From assembly GCA_037576215.1 (NCBI GenBank), contig JBANDB010000001.1:7688001-7752000 (forward strand): DNA of 64,000 nucleotides, written 5' to 3'. The notes under the pieces are model-generated. The model made no database searches. It was not told the DNA's origin and worked only from the letters and a program-made list of their open reading frames with translations. Positions within the stretch are counted from its first letter, which is position 1. Every line of letters starts with the position of its first letter. Position numbers and translations under genes: made by a program. Source of the stretch: Armillaria gallica (lineage: Eukaryota > Basidiomycota > Agaricomycetes > Agaricales > Physalacriaceae). Positions 25,320 to 36,326 of this stretch are shown piece after piece.

Positions 25320-25464
25320 ACGCTCATACTTCAAGTAGATATCTTATAACAAGGTGTTCATTCCACAAGAATGTGAAACAATGGTGAACCAGGTTTACAC
25401 TGTGATTTTTGGGGTAGGCTGTTGATTAACTCTTTCAATATACATAACTCATTGTCTACTGCAG
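25320..25464. other. junction between repeat A and the oxidase pseudogene
   Basis: This short stretch holds the point where repeat A ends and host gene sequence begins. An intron-like 3' end (CTACTGCAG) stands directly before the first readable oxidase exon at 25465. The first exons and the start of the oxidase gene are not found here. Confidence 0.4.
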
Positions 25465-27059
25465 AGTGGGGCCCAATTTTCTGATCTATTGCAGTTTGCA
25501 AATGAGAACAATGTGATGATACCTGATGGATCTAATGCAACAGTTGGTGTTGGAGGGGGCTATTTACAGACTCTTTAACTGCTTGGTTTGGCATCGACAA
25601 TGATAATTTCACTTTTCAGGGTGAAGGTCGCAGGTCTGATCAGACGATTTGCTCTGCTGAATGTTGCTCATGCCCTACCATCTAGCCCACTTTCGAACAT
25701 ATTTGGACTAGCAGTGGACCACATCTTAAGTATGTCTCTTATATTCACTTAACATTCACTTAATCTCACACATGCAGCTTGAGTATGAGATTGTCATAGC
25801 CACTGGTGACCTCCTCATATCCAATGAGTGTCAGAATCCTGACCTGTTCTTTGCTCTTTGCAGAGGAGGAGGTGGGACATTTGGTGTGGTCATGCAGGTC
25901 ACAACACAAGCGCTACCTCGAGCAGAACTCTTCATGTACACCATTTTCTTTGGTTCTCCTTCCTTTCACTGATTTGGCCAAAGGGTCTTGGCAACATTCA
26001 AGCCTATGACATCTATTGGGAGATTTTTGGAATTCATGATTCCTTACTCAGTTGGATGGGCCAGCAATGGTAAATTATTTTTGATTGCATGTCTTTACTC
26101 TCTAATCAATGCTTCATTTAAGTTGGAGTGGATACATATAAGTATGTTATCATCTGTGTCTACTTCATGTTCTACTAGCTACTGATGCTGAGGTAGACTG
26201 CCAGAATATTCCACCTGAGTAAACTCAAGACTATAAAGGACAAAGCACTTATATACATAGTGCAACTCAAAAAATTCCTCGAAGAAAAGTTGGACATCAA
26301 GCAGCAAGTGTTGACGAATTACTCATATGGAGAATTCCATGAGAAATACCTCCACCTCTTGTTTGTTGGCTTGGTCTGCAGCTCTCTTTCTCCTCCCACT
26401 GCTTTACTGATCGATATTGACAGCCAAAATGCATCCCTGTCTTCCCAGCCTTGTGGCTCATTCTCACAGAGACATTTTCTGACTCACCCAAAGAGTTACT
26501 GAGTACCTCATTGCATTTCTTAAACACCTTCCTGGTGTCCTTCATCTTCGCAAATACCCCATATGTGTTCCCCAGGGATGGCAAGATGAGCATGATAGAT
26601 GCATGGAGGAGGAGAGGTGTATATGGGATGTGAGTATGCTTGTGTTTGTGCTATATTGATGTTGCTGACATCTAGTATCCAGGTAACCTTTGGACAAGTG
26701 TGGGACTACTCAGTGTCCCCTGTGGATCAAGAAAAAGCATACCAAGATCTGTCACAAAGTATAGATCCATTGAGGGCAATCATGCCTGGAGGTGGAACAT
26801 ACAGGAATGAGCCTGATTGAGAACATGCATTTTGGGGAGAGAATTATGAGGAGCTGGTGAGGGTAAAGAGGAAATAGTTTGTGTCTTCTCTCTTCTTTTT
26901 TTACCCTTCACTAATGATTGGTTAGTGATCCTGAGCATTTATTGGATTGTTGGCAGTGTGGTGAGTGCATTTAATCTTCCTTTGGGGTGGGCATTGATCT
27001 TATGTACTGGTTTAGTGGATTGGAAAGGCCCTAGTCTTAGGTATCACTGTTACTTCTAG
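25465..27059 (+). pseudogene. berberine-bridge-like FAD-linked oxidase, 5'-truncated and broken
   Basis: Berberine-bridge-like oxidases are secreted FAD enzymes that oxidise small substrates. Exon pieces read as the FAD-binding part (GAQFSDLLQFANENNV, then TVGVGGGYLQ, 25465-25580), the typical CQNPDLFFALCRGGGGTFGVV near 25830-25890, and the C-terminal signature PGGGTYRNEPD-stop-EHAFWGENYEEL near 26785-26855, followed after an intron by DCWQC and WKGP...YHCY and a TAG at 27057. The stop after NEPD stands where the family has Trp (TGG to TGA); the ALCRGGGG replaces the usual ALRGGGGG. Frames shift between pieces. The N-terminus, including any signal peptide, is missing; the left side is occupied by repeat A. 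It is a host gene remnant, not a transposon gene. Confidence 0.8.
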
Positions 27060-28384
27060 AAATACACACTCTTCACAGTGGTTCTGGTGTATGCACTGAA
27101 TGTATGATAGTCTAGGAATGATAGATCTTAGTCAATCAATACAGACATTTGCTATTTGAATAACTGGTGTCAGCATGATCTTGTGCTAACCATTGAAAGC
27201 AGAGGTTGCACTTCAGATTAAATCCTTATCCTGGTCTTTCAAGGTAAGCCACTCTTTTTTGATAATTACAAATCTTATTGTATTGCTCTTTCCTCCAGTC
27301 ATTTCCAGGACATTATACCGAAGCCAGCAAGATGAATGTGATGTAAGGCTTATTACAAGATGGGCTGTAAGTGACTTCACTACAGCTATGGTGGTCTTTA
27401 TCTGTTACACTGATGGCATTAGTTAGAAACATATCACAGAATTTGATGTTTGTAAGTCACCACACCTATTACAAAACCATCACTAATGCCATGAAGCTTA
27501 TAAATAGCTGGCTCTTGACCATATTTTCCTGTGTCACTGCTATGCCATTCATCCACCTTGCAAAACTCTTTCTGGAGATATCACCCATATCACTGTTGAC
27601 AAAGCAGAGGGTCACTACCTCACTTTCATGCATGATGGTATTATATTTTATAGTAGTCCAATGATCTCAAATATCGTGCTGCTAGCCAGTGTGCCAAAAT
27701 TTTGCTTCACGAAGCCGATCCTTGTAAGTGCATGCCTTCACATATGTTGCTCAGGCTGATCTATTTGCAGTTACCAGATGGAATGCCATTGTAGACTATG
27801 GCAAAAGTCACTTATGTGATGGTTCTTCATAACATTTATATGAATCCTGCTGCTGTGAGATCTGGTTTGTGTGATCACACTCATAATCTGATGGTTTGTT
27901 AGTATGTTGACAGTCCAGTACAGGTATGTATCACTGACAATGTCATCAAGCTCAGCTATTTTGATATGTTCTCTTTGCATGTTACCATTCATTCTGCACT
28001 AATATTTGTACAGGCAATCCTGTCTGTCAAACTCATGGGGTAACCTTGTTGATACTGATGGCCAAGTCCAGATTGCAGTGCAACAAGGCTTCAATTCTGA
28101 AATTTCATACACTTTCAGCAATATGTATCTGAGATCACAATTTTTCATATGCAAGTCCTTGCATGGATCTGATCGCCAGGCACTTCAACTATTGGTGTTC
28201 CCAGTACTCTCAGTGTTGAAACTGGAATTCCAGAAATAGCTGATATCACTTACAGAATTGTCTATCTTGACTGCCAGACATTATGGATGAGTCCTTGTTT
28301 ATCACTTTGTCCTCTGCATATCAGACTGACCAGCTTCAATGTCTCCTATAGTGATGTCAGCACAGTTACCCTGACAATAACCAC
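27060..28384 (+). other. coding-like remnants, family not recognised
   Basis: Pieces such as AEGHYLTFMHDGIIFYSSP near 27610, MAKVTYVMVLHNIYMNP near 27795 and IPEIADITYRIVYLDCQTLWMSP near 28230 read like exons of a decayed plus-strand gene with several stops and shifts. I could not assign a family. Repeat C copy 2 ends it at 28384, so the 3' end may have been cut by that insertion. Confidence 0.3.
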
Positions 28385-29940
28385 TGATGTGCTTGGTAAC
28401 AGGCAGTGCACAAATGCAACAAGTATCTAGATCGTCAATCTAGATACTGAATCTCACACACACACACATACACTCACCAATGTTTAAGTTTGAGGGTGAG
28501 TATGGTAGAAGCACTCGTGGTGTACTTAGATATCAATAATCAATTGGGTTTGTTTCAAAACAACTTCCATTCAAATCTAGAAGTGTTTACATGAGATACA
28601 CTAATCATGATAGCGAGGCATATGGATGTGGGGGTTTGTAAGGTATAATTTAAGGGGCTTAGACTTACAATGACTTCGTCTAGGAGAGCTTGGTAAGGCT
28701 TTAACTAGACAAGCTTTAACAATTGAACAATCAAAGACCTAGAGGTCTACAAAGAGTGTAATTGCTCTGGAGTACACGAACTCGATTACAACACTTGCAC
28801 TTGCACTTGCAACAAAGAACCGAAGTTCTACAAAGAATACACAGACTCTACAAAGAACACACAGGTCCTGGCTTCAAGTAAGAGACTTGCAAAGAGTACA
28901 CTGACTCATTAACTGTTTGAACTTAAAATGTTCTAGGGCTTACTTCACTTCAACTAGGCAATGACTTTGGTCTGTGGTTGACTTAGCATGTCTAGATCAC
29001 TTTAGTCGGTGAGGGAGCACAAGGCCTTTGTATGTGGAGCAGTTCAATTAACTAGCAAGGCACAAATGTAGGGACAACTCTTCTTCCTACTTAGTTCTTC
29101 TAGATTACTTATAGCCACCCTTTTGGGGTTGACTTGGTAAACTTAATTCACTTCAGTCGAGGATATGCAATTAAAACCAGTGATTGATTAGGTAGTTATA
29201 ATGCTACTAGCACAAACATGGGGGAATGCTTTTCTGCTGTTATGCATCTAGTTGCTGCTAATTTATACAATTTCTAGTCTAGGTATAGGTGCTTGTATCT
29301 AAAAGCAATTATAGTATGAGCTTTGGGTATCAATACAAACAATGAATAATTAATATACAAGGATTGCACCATTCTGAGGTTTCTATTCAGTTGGATGGAA
29401 TGACTAGTGGTCATTCTATTACTGAGGAGTGTCCTAATGGTCTGTAGGAACTCCTCACTTCTCCTTCATGCCTTGCCATGTGGATTCCTATTCAATACTA
29501 CAAATTGCACAGTATTTTGAGGATGTAACCACAAATTGTGATCGATTGTTGGACCGGGATTATATTTGCTTCAATCACTGCACAATCTTTAGCTATCTCA
29601 GTGCCAAGCATCGGTTATTCGGTTATTCCCGAGATGATGAGTAATCTAATCCTTCTGTGTTCTGCTTTTATTTTTATAACTCATCTCGATGTGTCCCTTG
29701 GTTCTGACTGTAAATAGTCTTGTTTTGGGCAGGGAATAGCATTCAGTGTTGAAGGCTTATAGAGTTGACTCATCTAGATGTCACTTTTAATTCTGTTCTG
29801 ATACTGTATTGCTCACTATCTTATATAGTATACTAGCTATCAGTGTAAAGCCTTCACTATAGCTCTCTGTACCACTTGTAGACTGTGCTATTTGATACAA
29901 ATTTGCAAAATCTATGAGTGGCCTGATACCAAGCATATCA
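28385..29940. repeat. repeat C, copy 2 (solo-LTR-like)
   Basis: This second copy runs from TGATGTGCTTGGTAAC to GATACCAAGCATATCA and has the same order of parts as copy 1, including the (CA)n run near 28455. It is about 100 bp shorter, mainly from losses near 28890 and 29620. Flanks CCAC and ATGT do not match, so a target duplication is not visible here. Most differences I noticed from copy 1 are C/T or G/A. Confidence 0.7.
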
Positions 29941-30990
29941 ATGTACTGAAATTGACAGAAGGATGAGACATGGCAGTAACCAAGAAAAATTTATATTAAA
30001 AAAGGGTGACCTTTCTGACGGAGATTAATATGAAGTAGGGCATACTGAGAATATCGCTGTAATGTGCTAGTTTAATGTAAACACTGTGTAGACAGACAAG
30101 AGAAACCACATACCAAAACCTTTTAGAGCCCCAGGCATCGAAGATCTCAGTTCAGTGAAGGCAAACACAGTACCAGCAGGGATTACAGCAATTTCATTCC
30201 TTTGTTAGAAGCCAAAGACCACTGTTGTGATTGTGATAAGGCAGGTGATGAGAGTGACCAGCCCTTTGCATATGTCAGAGCTTCATGAGGGCAGTATTCA
30301 TTTATAGAAGCATAGAAAAGGAAGACTAACAAAATGTGAGGATAATGATGAGACAATATCCAATAGCCAGGTTGCTGCATTGCATGGTCATAAAAACATT
30401 GATGACCCTTTGTCCAGGTTTCATTACTTCCAAGTAGGCCAGACTTTCACTCTCAATGTCAGTTGAAAATTTAAGGCCGCTCAAAGAAATTTTGTCAGGC
30501 AGTAAGATAGGAAGGAATGAGAAAACCTATGGGAAAAGTGCAGAGGCAGAATTAAGGACTAGGAAAACTGATTTGTACATTGATTTGTCTTCAGCAAATG
30601 TGAACATTTTGGCATTGTAACTGACATGGCTAGGTGAATTATGTAAGATCAGGAGGGAGTAGCAAGTTCATGAACATACCTGTGAAACAGATAATAGACA
30701 AGGCTTGGATGGCTAGATGACAGGGCATGATTGTGATTTGGATAGACAATGAGGTTGGTGCAGAATGTGGGAACATTATTCCACAGGTCAAAAGTGGGGG
30801 CTTCCAGTTCCCAGTTCCTTACATTCCAAATGAAGATAGGGTCTGTTGGTCTATTGTTTGATGAATATAGGTTCCTCAAGGGCAACTATTAATATGTTGT
30901 AATTTTCAAGAGCTATAAACTAAGAGACTCACATGTCAATGAAGATGTTAATTTCTGTACAATTTGCACCAAAGGTATCATGATCAACAT
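29941..30990. other. no gene recognised
   Basis: Two short minus-strand ORFs (30183-30380 and 30649-30885) have no motif I know. A host gene remnant on the minus strand is possible (for example the piece with PIFIWNVRNWELEAPTFDLW), but nothing supports a family. Confidence 0.3.
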
Positions 30991-31876
30991 TGATGAGCCT
31001 AGACTTTCATGGCAATGGCAACACCAACTCAGAATAAGATTGGGAAAGTTAATGTAGTAGCATGGCAATCAAGGCAATCATGTGTGCAAGTGGGTCAGGG
31101 CACCTCCATGCAGTAAATCAATTCCTCTATACACAAGAATACACTGTAACTTTAAGTCAGCAAAGTAGTACTGCTTGGTAGTCAAGTACTAGATGCTTTG
31201 GCTGTAAGCCAGTAGAGATTTTTCACAGTGAGAGGGAACAGAAGCAGGTATGACATGAATACCACAAATCTGTATAAGAAAATGTGTGATGATGCTAGAA
31301 AACATCACTAGATGATAATCCTAATATAGTGAACAATGGAAGATAGACTAAACCAACAGCAATCGGTCTAGAAATGAGAGAATCAATGGGAAAACATGAT
31401 AATGAGACTGGATGTAGGGAGAGAAAATGTAGAACAAAGTACTGAGGGTGAAATGTCAAGAGAAAACATGGAACTATGAAAACTGGTGATGATACTGGTC
31501 CTATATGGTGTGATGGTGCTGAAGTTAATGTCAAAACTGGTCTTGTACTGAAATGATCCTATCCTATGTCAAAACTAATCTTCAAGTCCACTCGAGGGAT
31601 TATTCTATACTGATGTGATATGAAAACTTGCTGAAACTGATCCTAAGTCTACTCGGAGACTACCCAAGTGGGTAATGATAACAATAGTGAAAGAGAAATG
31701 GTGAAAAACTCCAATGGTGTAAAAGTGAAATGATGATAGCCTAGTAAAAGATAATGGGGACAAGGTATAGCACAGCAATCATGTATTGGCACAATATGAT
31801 CATGTACCAATAGTGTTAAGAGTGAAGAGCAAGTGTCAAAGAACTCTTCACAATTAAAAACCATGGAATAACTCTG

Positions 31877-32142
31877 CACTGCATGATGGCTTTGATATGT
31901 AAGGCTGAAATATCAAAATCAAAAGATATTTATTTTTAGCTAGTTTTTAGATTGAAATATCAAAGAAATATGCATAATATCTTTTCTATATTGGTGAAAA
32001 TCACCTCAAAACTGGATAAAATCACAAATATAGAAAAGATTTTGTACATATCTCTTTAATATTTTATGCTAAAAACTAGCTAAAAATAAATATCTTTCAA
32101 TTTTAATATTTCAGCCTCACATATCAAAGCCATTATGCAGTG
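31877..32142. mobile_element. 266 bp CACTG-ended MITE with 3-bp target duplication CTG
   Basis: The insertion begins CACTGCATGATGGCTTTG and ends with its inverted counterpart (CAAAGCCATTATGCAGTG). The terminal inverted repeats extend about 38 bp with two mismatches, and inner arms around 31935-31955 and 32075-32097 can also pair (AGCTAGTTTTTAG / CTAAAAACTAGCT). It is flanked by CTG at 31874-31876 and 32143-32145, and copy 1 of repeat A has a single CTG at the site. A CACTR start with a 3-bp duplication points to the CACTA/CMC superfamily. It has no coding capacity. Confidence 0.85.
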
Positions 32143-32735
32143 CTGGTGAGTTTAAGAGTTGATGTGCAATTGAGAATATACTGGGTAAACAGTGTATTAC
32201 CATAGAATAGTGAATAAATGTAGTTTACTGGTGATAATTGATGTAAACTGGGGTCAACTGGAGACAACTGGAGACAAACTGGATATGAACTTGTTGTGAA
32301 CTGGCTAGCTATGTTTTTTTAGCTAGCTTTTATACTACAAGTATAAATTTATAAATAGTGTAAATATGAGTGACTTAGTAAGGCTGTAAGGCCTTAGCTT
32401 AGTAAAATCATAGTGAACATATGGTCTTTTCCCTTTGAAAGTAACAGCAACTCTTTGACATTACCATGTTTGCATGGAAACCATATGGTCTTATTGAGCA
32501 ACAAGCAGATCATTAAGTGCTGTTTAGCTGCAGATTTCTGAGTGATAGTTGTCATGCTGAGGAGTATGCATGGGGCAACAATTTCTTGAGGTCTTGGCAT
32601 AATAACAACCTTAGTAACCATGGTCTGTAGTTGCCATAGCTGTAATTATCATGGCTGGAAGGGTACTCATGTTAATCATATCATTTTCATTAAATGATTA
32701 ATGGGTGCATCAACTGGGTGCTTTGGAGTGATGCA

Positions 32736-35700
32736 TATGGAATACAAGACTGGTACACTCCAGTTATATATATAGCCAGTATGTGTGTATATTTGTTCTT
32801 GCTATACATAGTAGTAGGACCTCAGACACATTGATTTTGCTATATTAATACATATATAGAAAGAATATCAGTTGTGACTAAGATGCATGCATCTGTGACT
32901 GTGCTTAAATATTAGCATTTATACTGCAGATCTTCATCTTTTCTCTTCTCATCTGATCTCAGTTGGCTTGATTTTATTCTATCTTTATGTTTTCCTATTC
33001 CTCTGCATAGCTGTTTTGTGCTTACACATTTCAGACATTGTGTAGCTGATTTCTTCTGTGGAACTTATAGAGCTCAATACTCATGCTTGAGAGTCGCTAC
33101 TGATAGCAACTGCTACCAACCAGAGTTTGAACTGAGTCAGTATTATGCCAGAATTTTCCATTTGAGGCATGATGCCATTGGTCTTGCAACTGATAGTTGT
33201 TGTGCTGTCTGCCTCCTACTCTCTACTGCAGCCAGATATTTGCCAGAGATCTTTTTGAGTGATTATACCCTTAGTACTTGAATATTTATAAATCTCCCTC
33301 ATTTTGAGGCCATAATTTTCTGATATCACAAGTCCGTTTACTGTAAATTACCCTCAAGCAAGATCTAAATTGAAAGTGCCGACAGCCAGTCAATGTTGAA
33401 TGCTCTCACTGCAACAACAAGCACTGATAAATTGCCATGGCAGTAAACTGCATTTGGCTGAAATTTCAAACTCTGGGGAGAAGCAACTTGGCTGCTAAAG
33501 GCCCACAAATTACTTAACTGTCTGGAGGACCTGAAAATTTTAAGGTGTATTTTATATGCATGAATAATCTTGAATTAAAATTTCAAGCATCAGAAACTAA
33601 ATGCATCCCTTGTGTTCAATGAATCTGCTACTGAATGGCAGGTCTGCCACTTGATGTGGCTGTGCCTCAGGCATTAGAAAGGTCCACAGAGCGATATTTT
33701 TCACCATCCTCTTTGACTTCATGTTTCTGGCACTCAAAAATTATTTTAGAATTTGCAGTTAGGTCTTCTGAAACTTTTCTCCTTTCTCTTTTCTTTCTCT
33801 CTCTTTTTTCTTTTTCTTTTTCTTCTCTTTTTAATTTATTCTCAAACCAACCCACAAGCATCAGTAGCAAGCCACTTGTAGGAATGTCCACTGTTACTGT
33901 TATGTATATTAGAATGACATTTGCAATCATTATTATTTTCCAGTATTGTTTAATTTTGAACTTGCTTCAACTGCTTTCATTGTATGGAGAATTTAATATT
34001 TTACTGTAAGATATTGAATTCTATAATTATTTATTTTTTTGATATATCACACTAAAATATTGAGATAATATTTTCAATATATTTGTGATATTTAGGAATT
34101 TTCCAATATTTTTTCGATAAACAAGAATATTGAAATAATATTCAAAATAATCTTTTAATATACCAGCTTGGAAGTTAGAAAAAATAAATACTTTTAGAAT
34201 TCAAGATTTCATACTAAAATATTAGATTCTCCATGCAATGTGCAGTATGTAGGGATACCCACTATATTGTACTATTTCAACCATATCTTCACATAATGTG
34301 TAATAGGGGTCATTATGTGAAGATAGGGGAAGATCATAATGCATAACAGTGTCCAATGAAAATTATATATTTTGTATTCAAAAAACTCATATTAAGCTGT
34401 TAAAAGCAGGTTTTCTGTCTATTTCACTGGATGTCACACATTCCAAAAGGAGAAAAAGAATAAGAAAAGAAAGATTTCAGGACCAGATTCATGTCTCAAA
34501 ATTAATAACCCTGACTCATATTTGTTCATATTACTATTGATTGACTAGAAATGTCAATTTTGATGCTTTTTAACTTTTAGTAGTTGCAATTCTTTCCTGT
34601 TTTACTTTAGATTTTTTTTCTAGAATATCTATTAATATCCTTTACTATTCTGTCTACTTATCTAGTGTGTTCTGCTCCAAATAAATAATCAGAATTTTTA
34701 CAAATGTAGACCAATCAGGATTGACACTTCCTTGCCAAAATTGACCACTTGCATGCCAATACCATTCCACAACAGCTCACATTTCCCTGAAATTTTTGAA
34801 ACTTGGCACAATGCAAGTATGCTATTTAAACTAGCATTCTACCAAATGTTCAATGTAAATTCTTAAATTTGAGGAAATGAGCCACTTTGGTCATTTAGAT
34901 TGACACTTCTGGTCAATCAATAGTAGTTCAAAACAGCTTTGTTCAACAGCAATTCAACAGCCTTACTGCCTCCACCAAATGGTAAGAGCACCTCTGTCTT
35001 GACATATGCAAATTTACAGATGCTGTACCATCCTGAAGCTATTGAATCCTCATCTCATAAGTCTTCTACATAGACTATACCACCAGAAAAATGCTTTTGA
35101 AGCACACTTTTAATCCAGAGGGCTCACATATAGTGCAGGCAGTGTTACATTTCATCAATGAGAGCCTTGCAAGGCAATATGGTGAATTGTTGGAGGTGTA
35201 TTTGTGACAGAAGTACAAGTGATTTTAATAAGTCAATGTTGAGTCTTGATATTATGCTTTCTGGGGGAGCAGGCCTTGCTTTCATGCAATTAATGTATAA
35301 TTCATCTGTTGCTCTCCTCCAAAGTGCTATAGTCTTAAGAGAGTGGATCATAATACAAAAGACCAGCTGGTCTTAGTGAATAATAGGTCAGTAAATGTAT
35401 TTTGCATGCAGGGATTGAAAATTGTGCACCAAAGAAAGATATGAGTGTACAGAATGAATTTGTTAATTCAAACATGCATGTGAAAATAAAATATGGGGAA
35501 GGAGCAAGAAAGGAGCAACAGTGCAAAATGTAGGAGCAGATAACTCCAGGCTGATGGCAGATAACTATAGAGGCTAGTGGCAAATAACTTTGGCAGCGAT
35601 TTACCCTTTTCAAGATTATCTGCTTAGATACCTTGTTTTTGGTTCCCATACTTCACTATATCATAAACCACATTCTATTTGTCCTATGTACAGAAGATCC

Positions 35701-36080
35701 TGAGTAAAGGTTGAGAAACAAACCTATGAAAAATCTGCAGAAGTGTGAGATACTGCTGTCCAATATGGGCATGGCAGATAACTGTCAGATAACTGCTGTG
35801 AGAACCCAGTGAAACTGGTGGTAAACCCAAAAGCACATAAGCAACTGACCACTCTTTCCACTATTTAAATGTTGATTATAAGCAACACAATCAATCCTCT
35901 TTTATTCCTTACCTTTATTGCTTCCATACATGGAGCTACAGTACTAAAAAGGTTTTTCCAAAATAATTGTATTTATTATATTTATAAAGAACTCATATCT
36001 ATATTTGGCAATACAGCGGTATCCAGAGTATTAAGGCACAGATGCATTTGAAATAGAGTGTACCAGTCTTGTATTCCATA
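32736..36080. mobile_element. 3,345 bp DNA element with 25-bp perfect TIRs and 6-bp target duplication
   Basis: The terminal inverted repeats are at 32736-32760 and 36056-36080, start TATGGAATACAAGACTGG, and match over all 25 bases. GATGCA flanks both ends (32730-32735 and 36081-36086); repeat A copy 1 shows the empty site. The inside is AT-rich, with ORFs only up to 124 codons (33635-34009) and no transposase motif that I can see, so it looks non-autonomous or fully decayed. A 6-bp duplication with a TATGG end does not fit the common superfamilies I can name with confidence. Confidence 0.85.
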
Positions 36081-36326
36081 GATGCAACAATTCCATATTA
36101 GGATGATTGTTGATAAAAGTGCCTTACCATGATGAAATACAGCAATTATGATGCATAGCAAGATGAGATGGATAACAAAGCACATGAAGAGTGATTGCCA
36201 TAGAGTGAAAGTGGTATTGCCATGTGTGCAATCATTGGTTTACTGAAGGGCCATTGAAGGGACAATAAAGTTAATTAGCAGGGAAAATCCACAAATTCTG
36301 AGCATACAGAGCTTGGAGGCTCATCA

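Larger units (their letters stand above)
30991..36326. repeat. repeat A, copy 2 (interrupted by a MITE and a 3.3 kb TIR element)
   Basis: This copy starts TGATGAGCCTAGAC at 30991 and ends AGGCTCATCA at 36326. It is flanked on both sides by ACAT (30987-30990 and 36327-36330), a 4-bp target duplication, or 5 bp (AACAT) if the last A is counted in the flank. It aligns with copy 1 (22011 onward) through about 32735, apart from a 266 bp insertion, and again from 36087. The comparison with copy 1 gives the empty sites of both nested insertions. Confidence 0.75.

Noticed and set aside
23258..29940. Repeat C copies as the two LTRs of one element
   Set aside because: Copy 1 lies inside repeat A, whose second half follows it; the interval is not retrotransposon sequence.
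22011..36326. Repeat A copies as the two LTRs of one large retrotransposon
   Set aside because: Each copy has its own flanking duplication, and the DNA between them holds a host oxidase remnant and repeat C rather than gag-pol.
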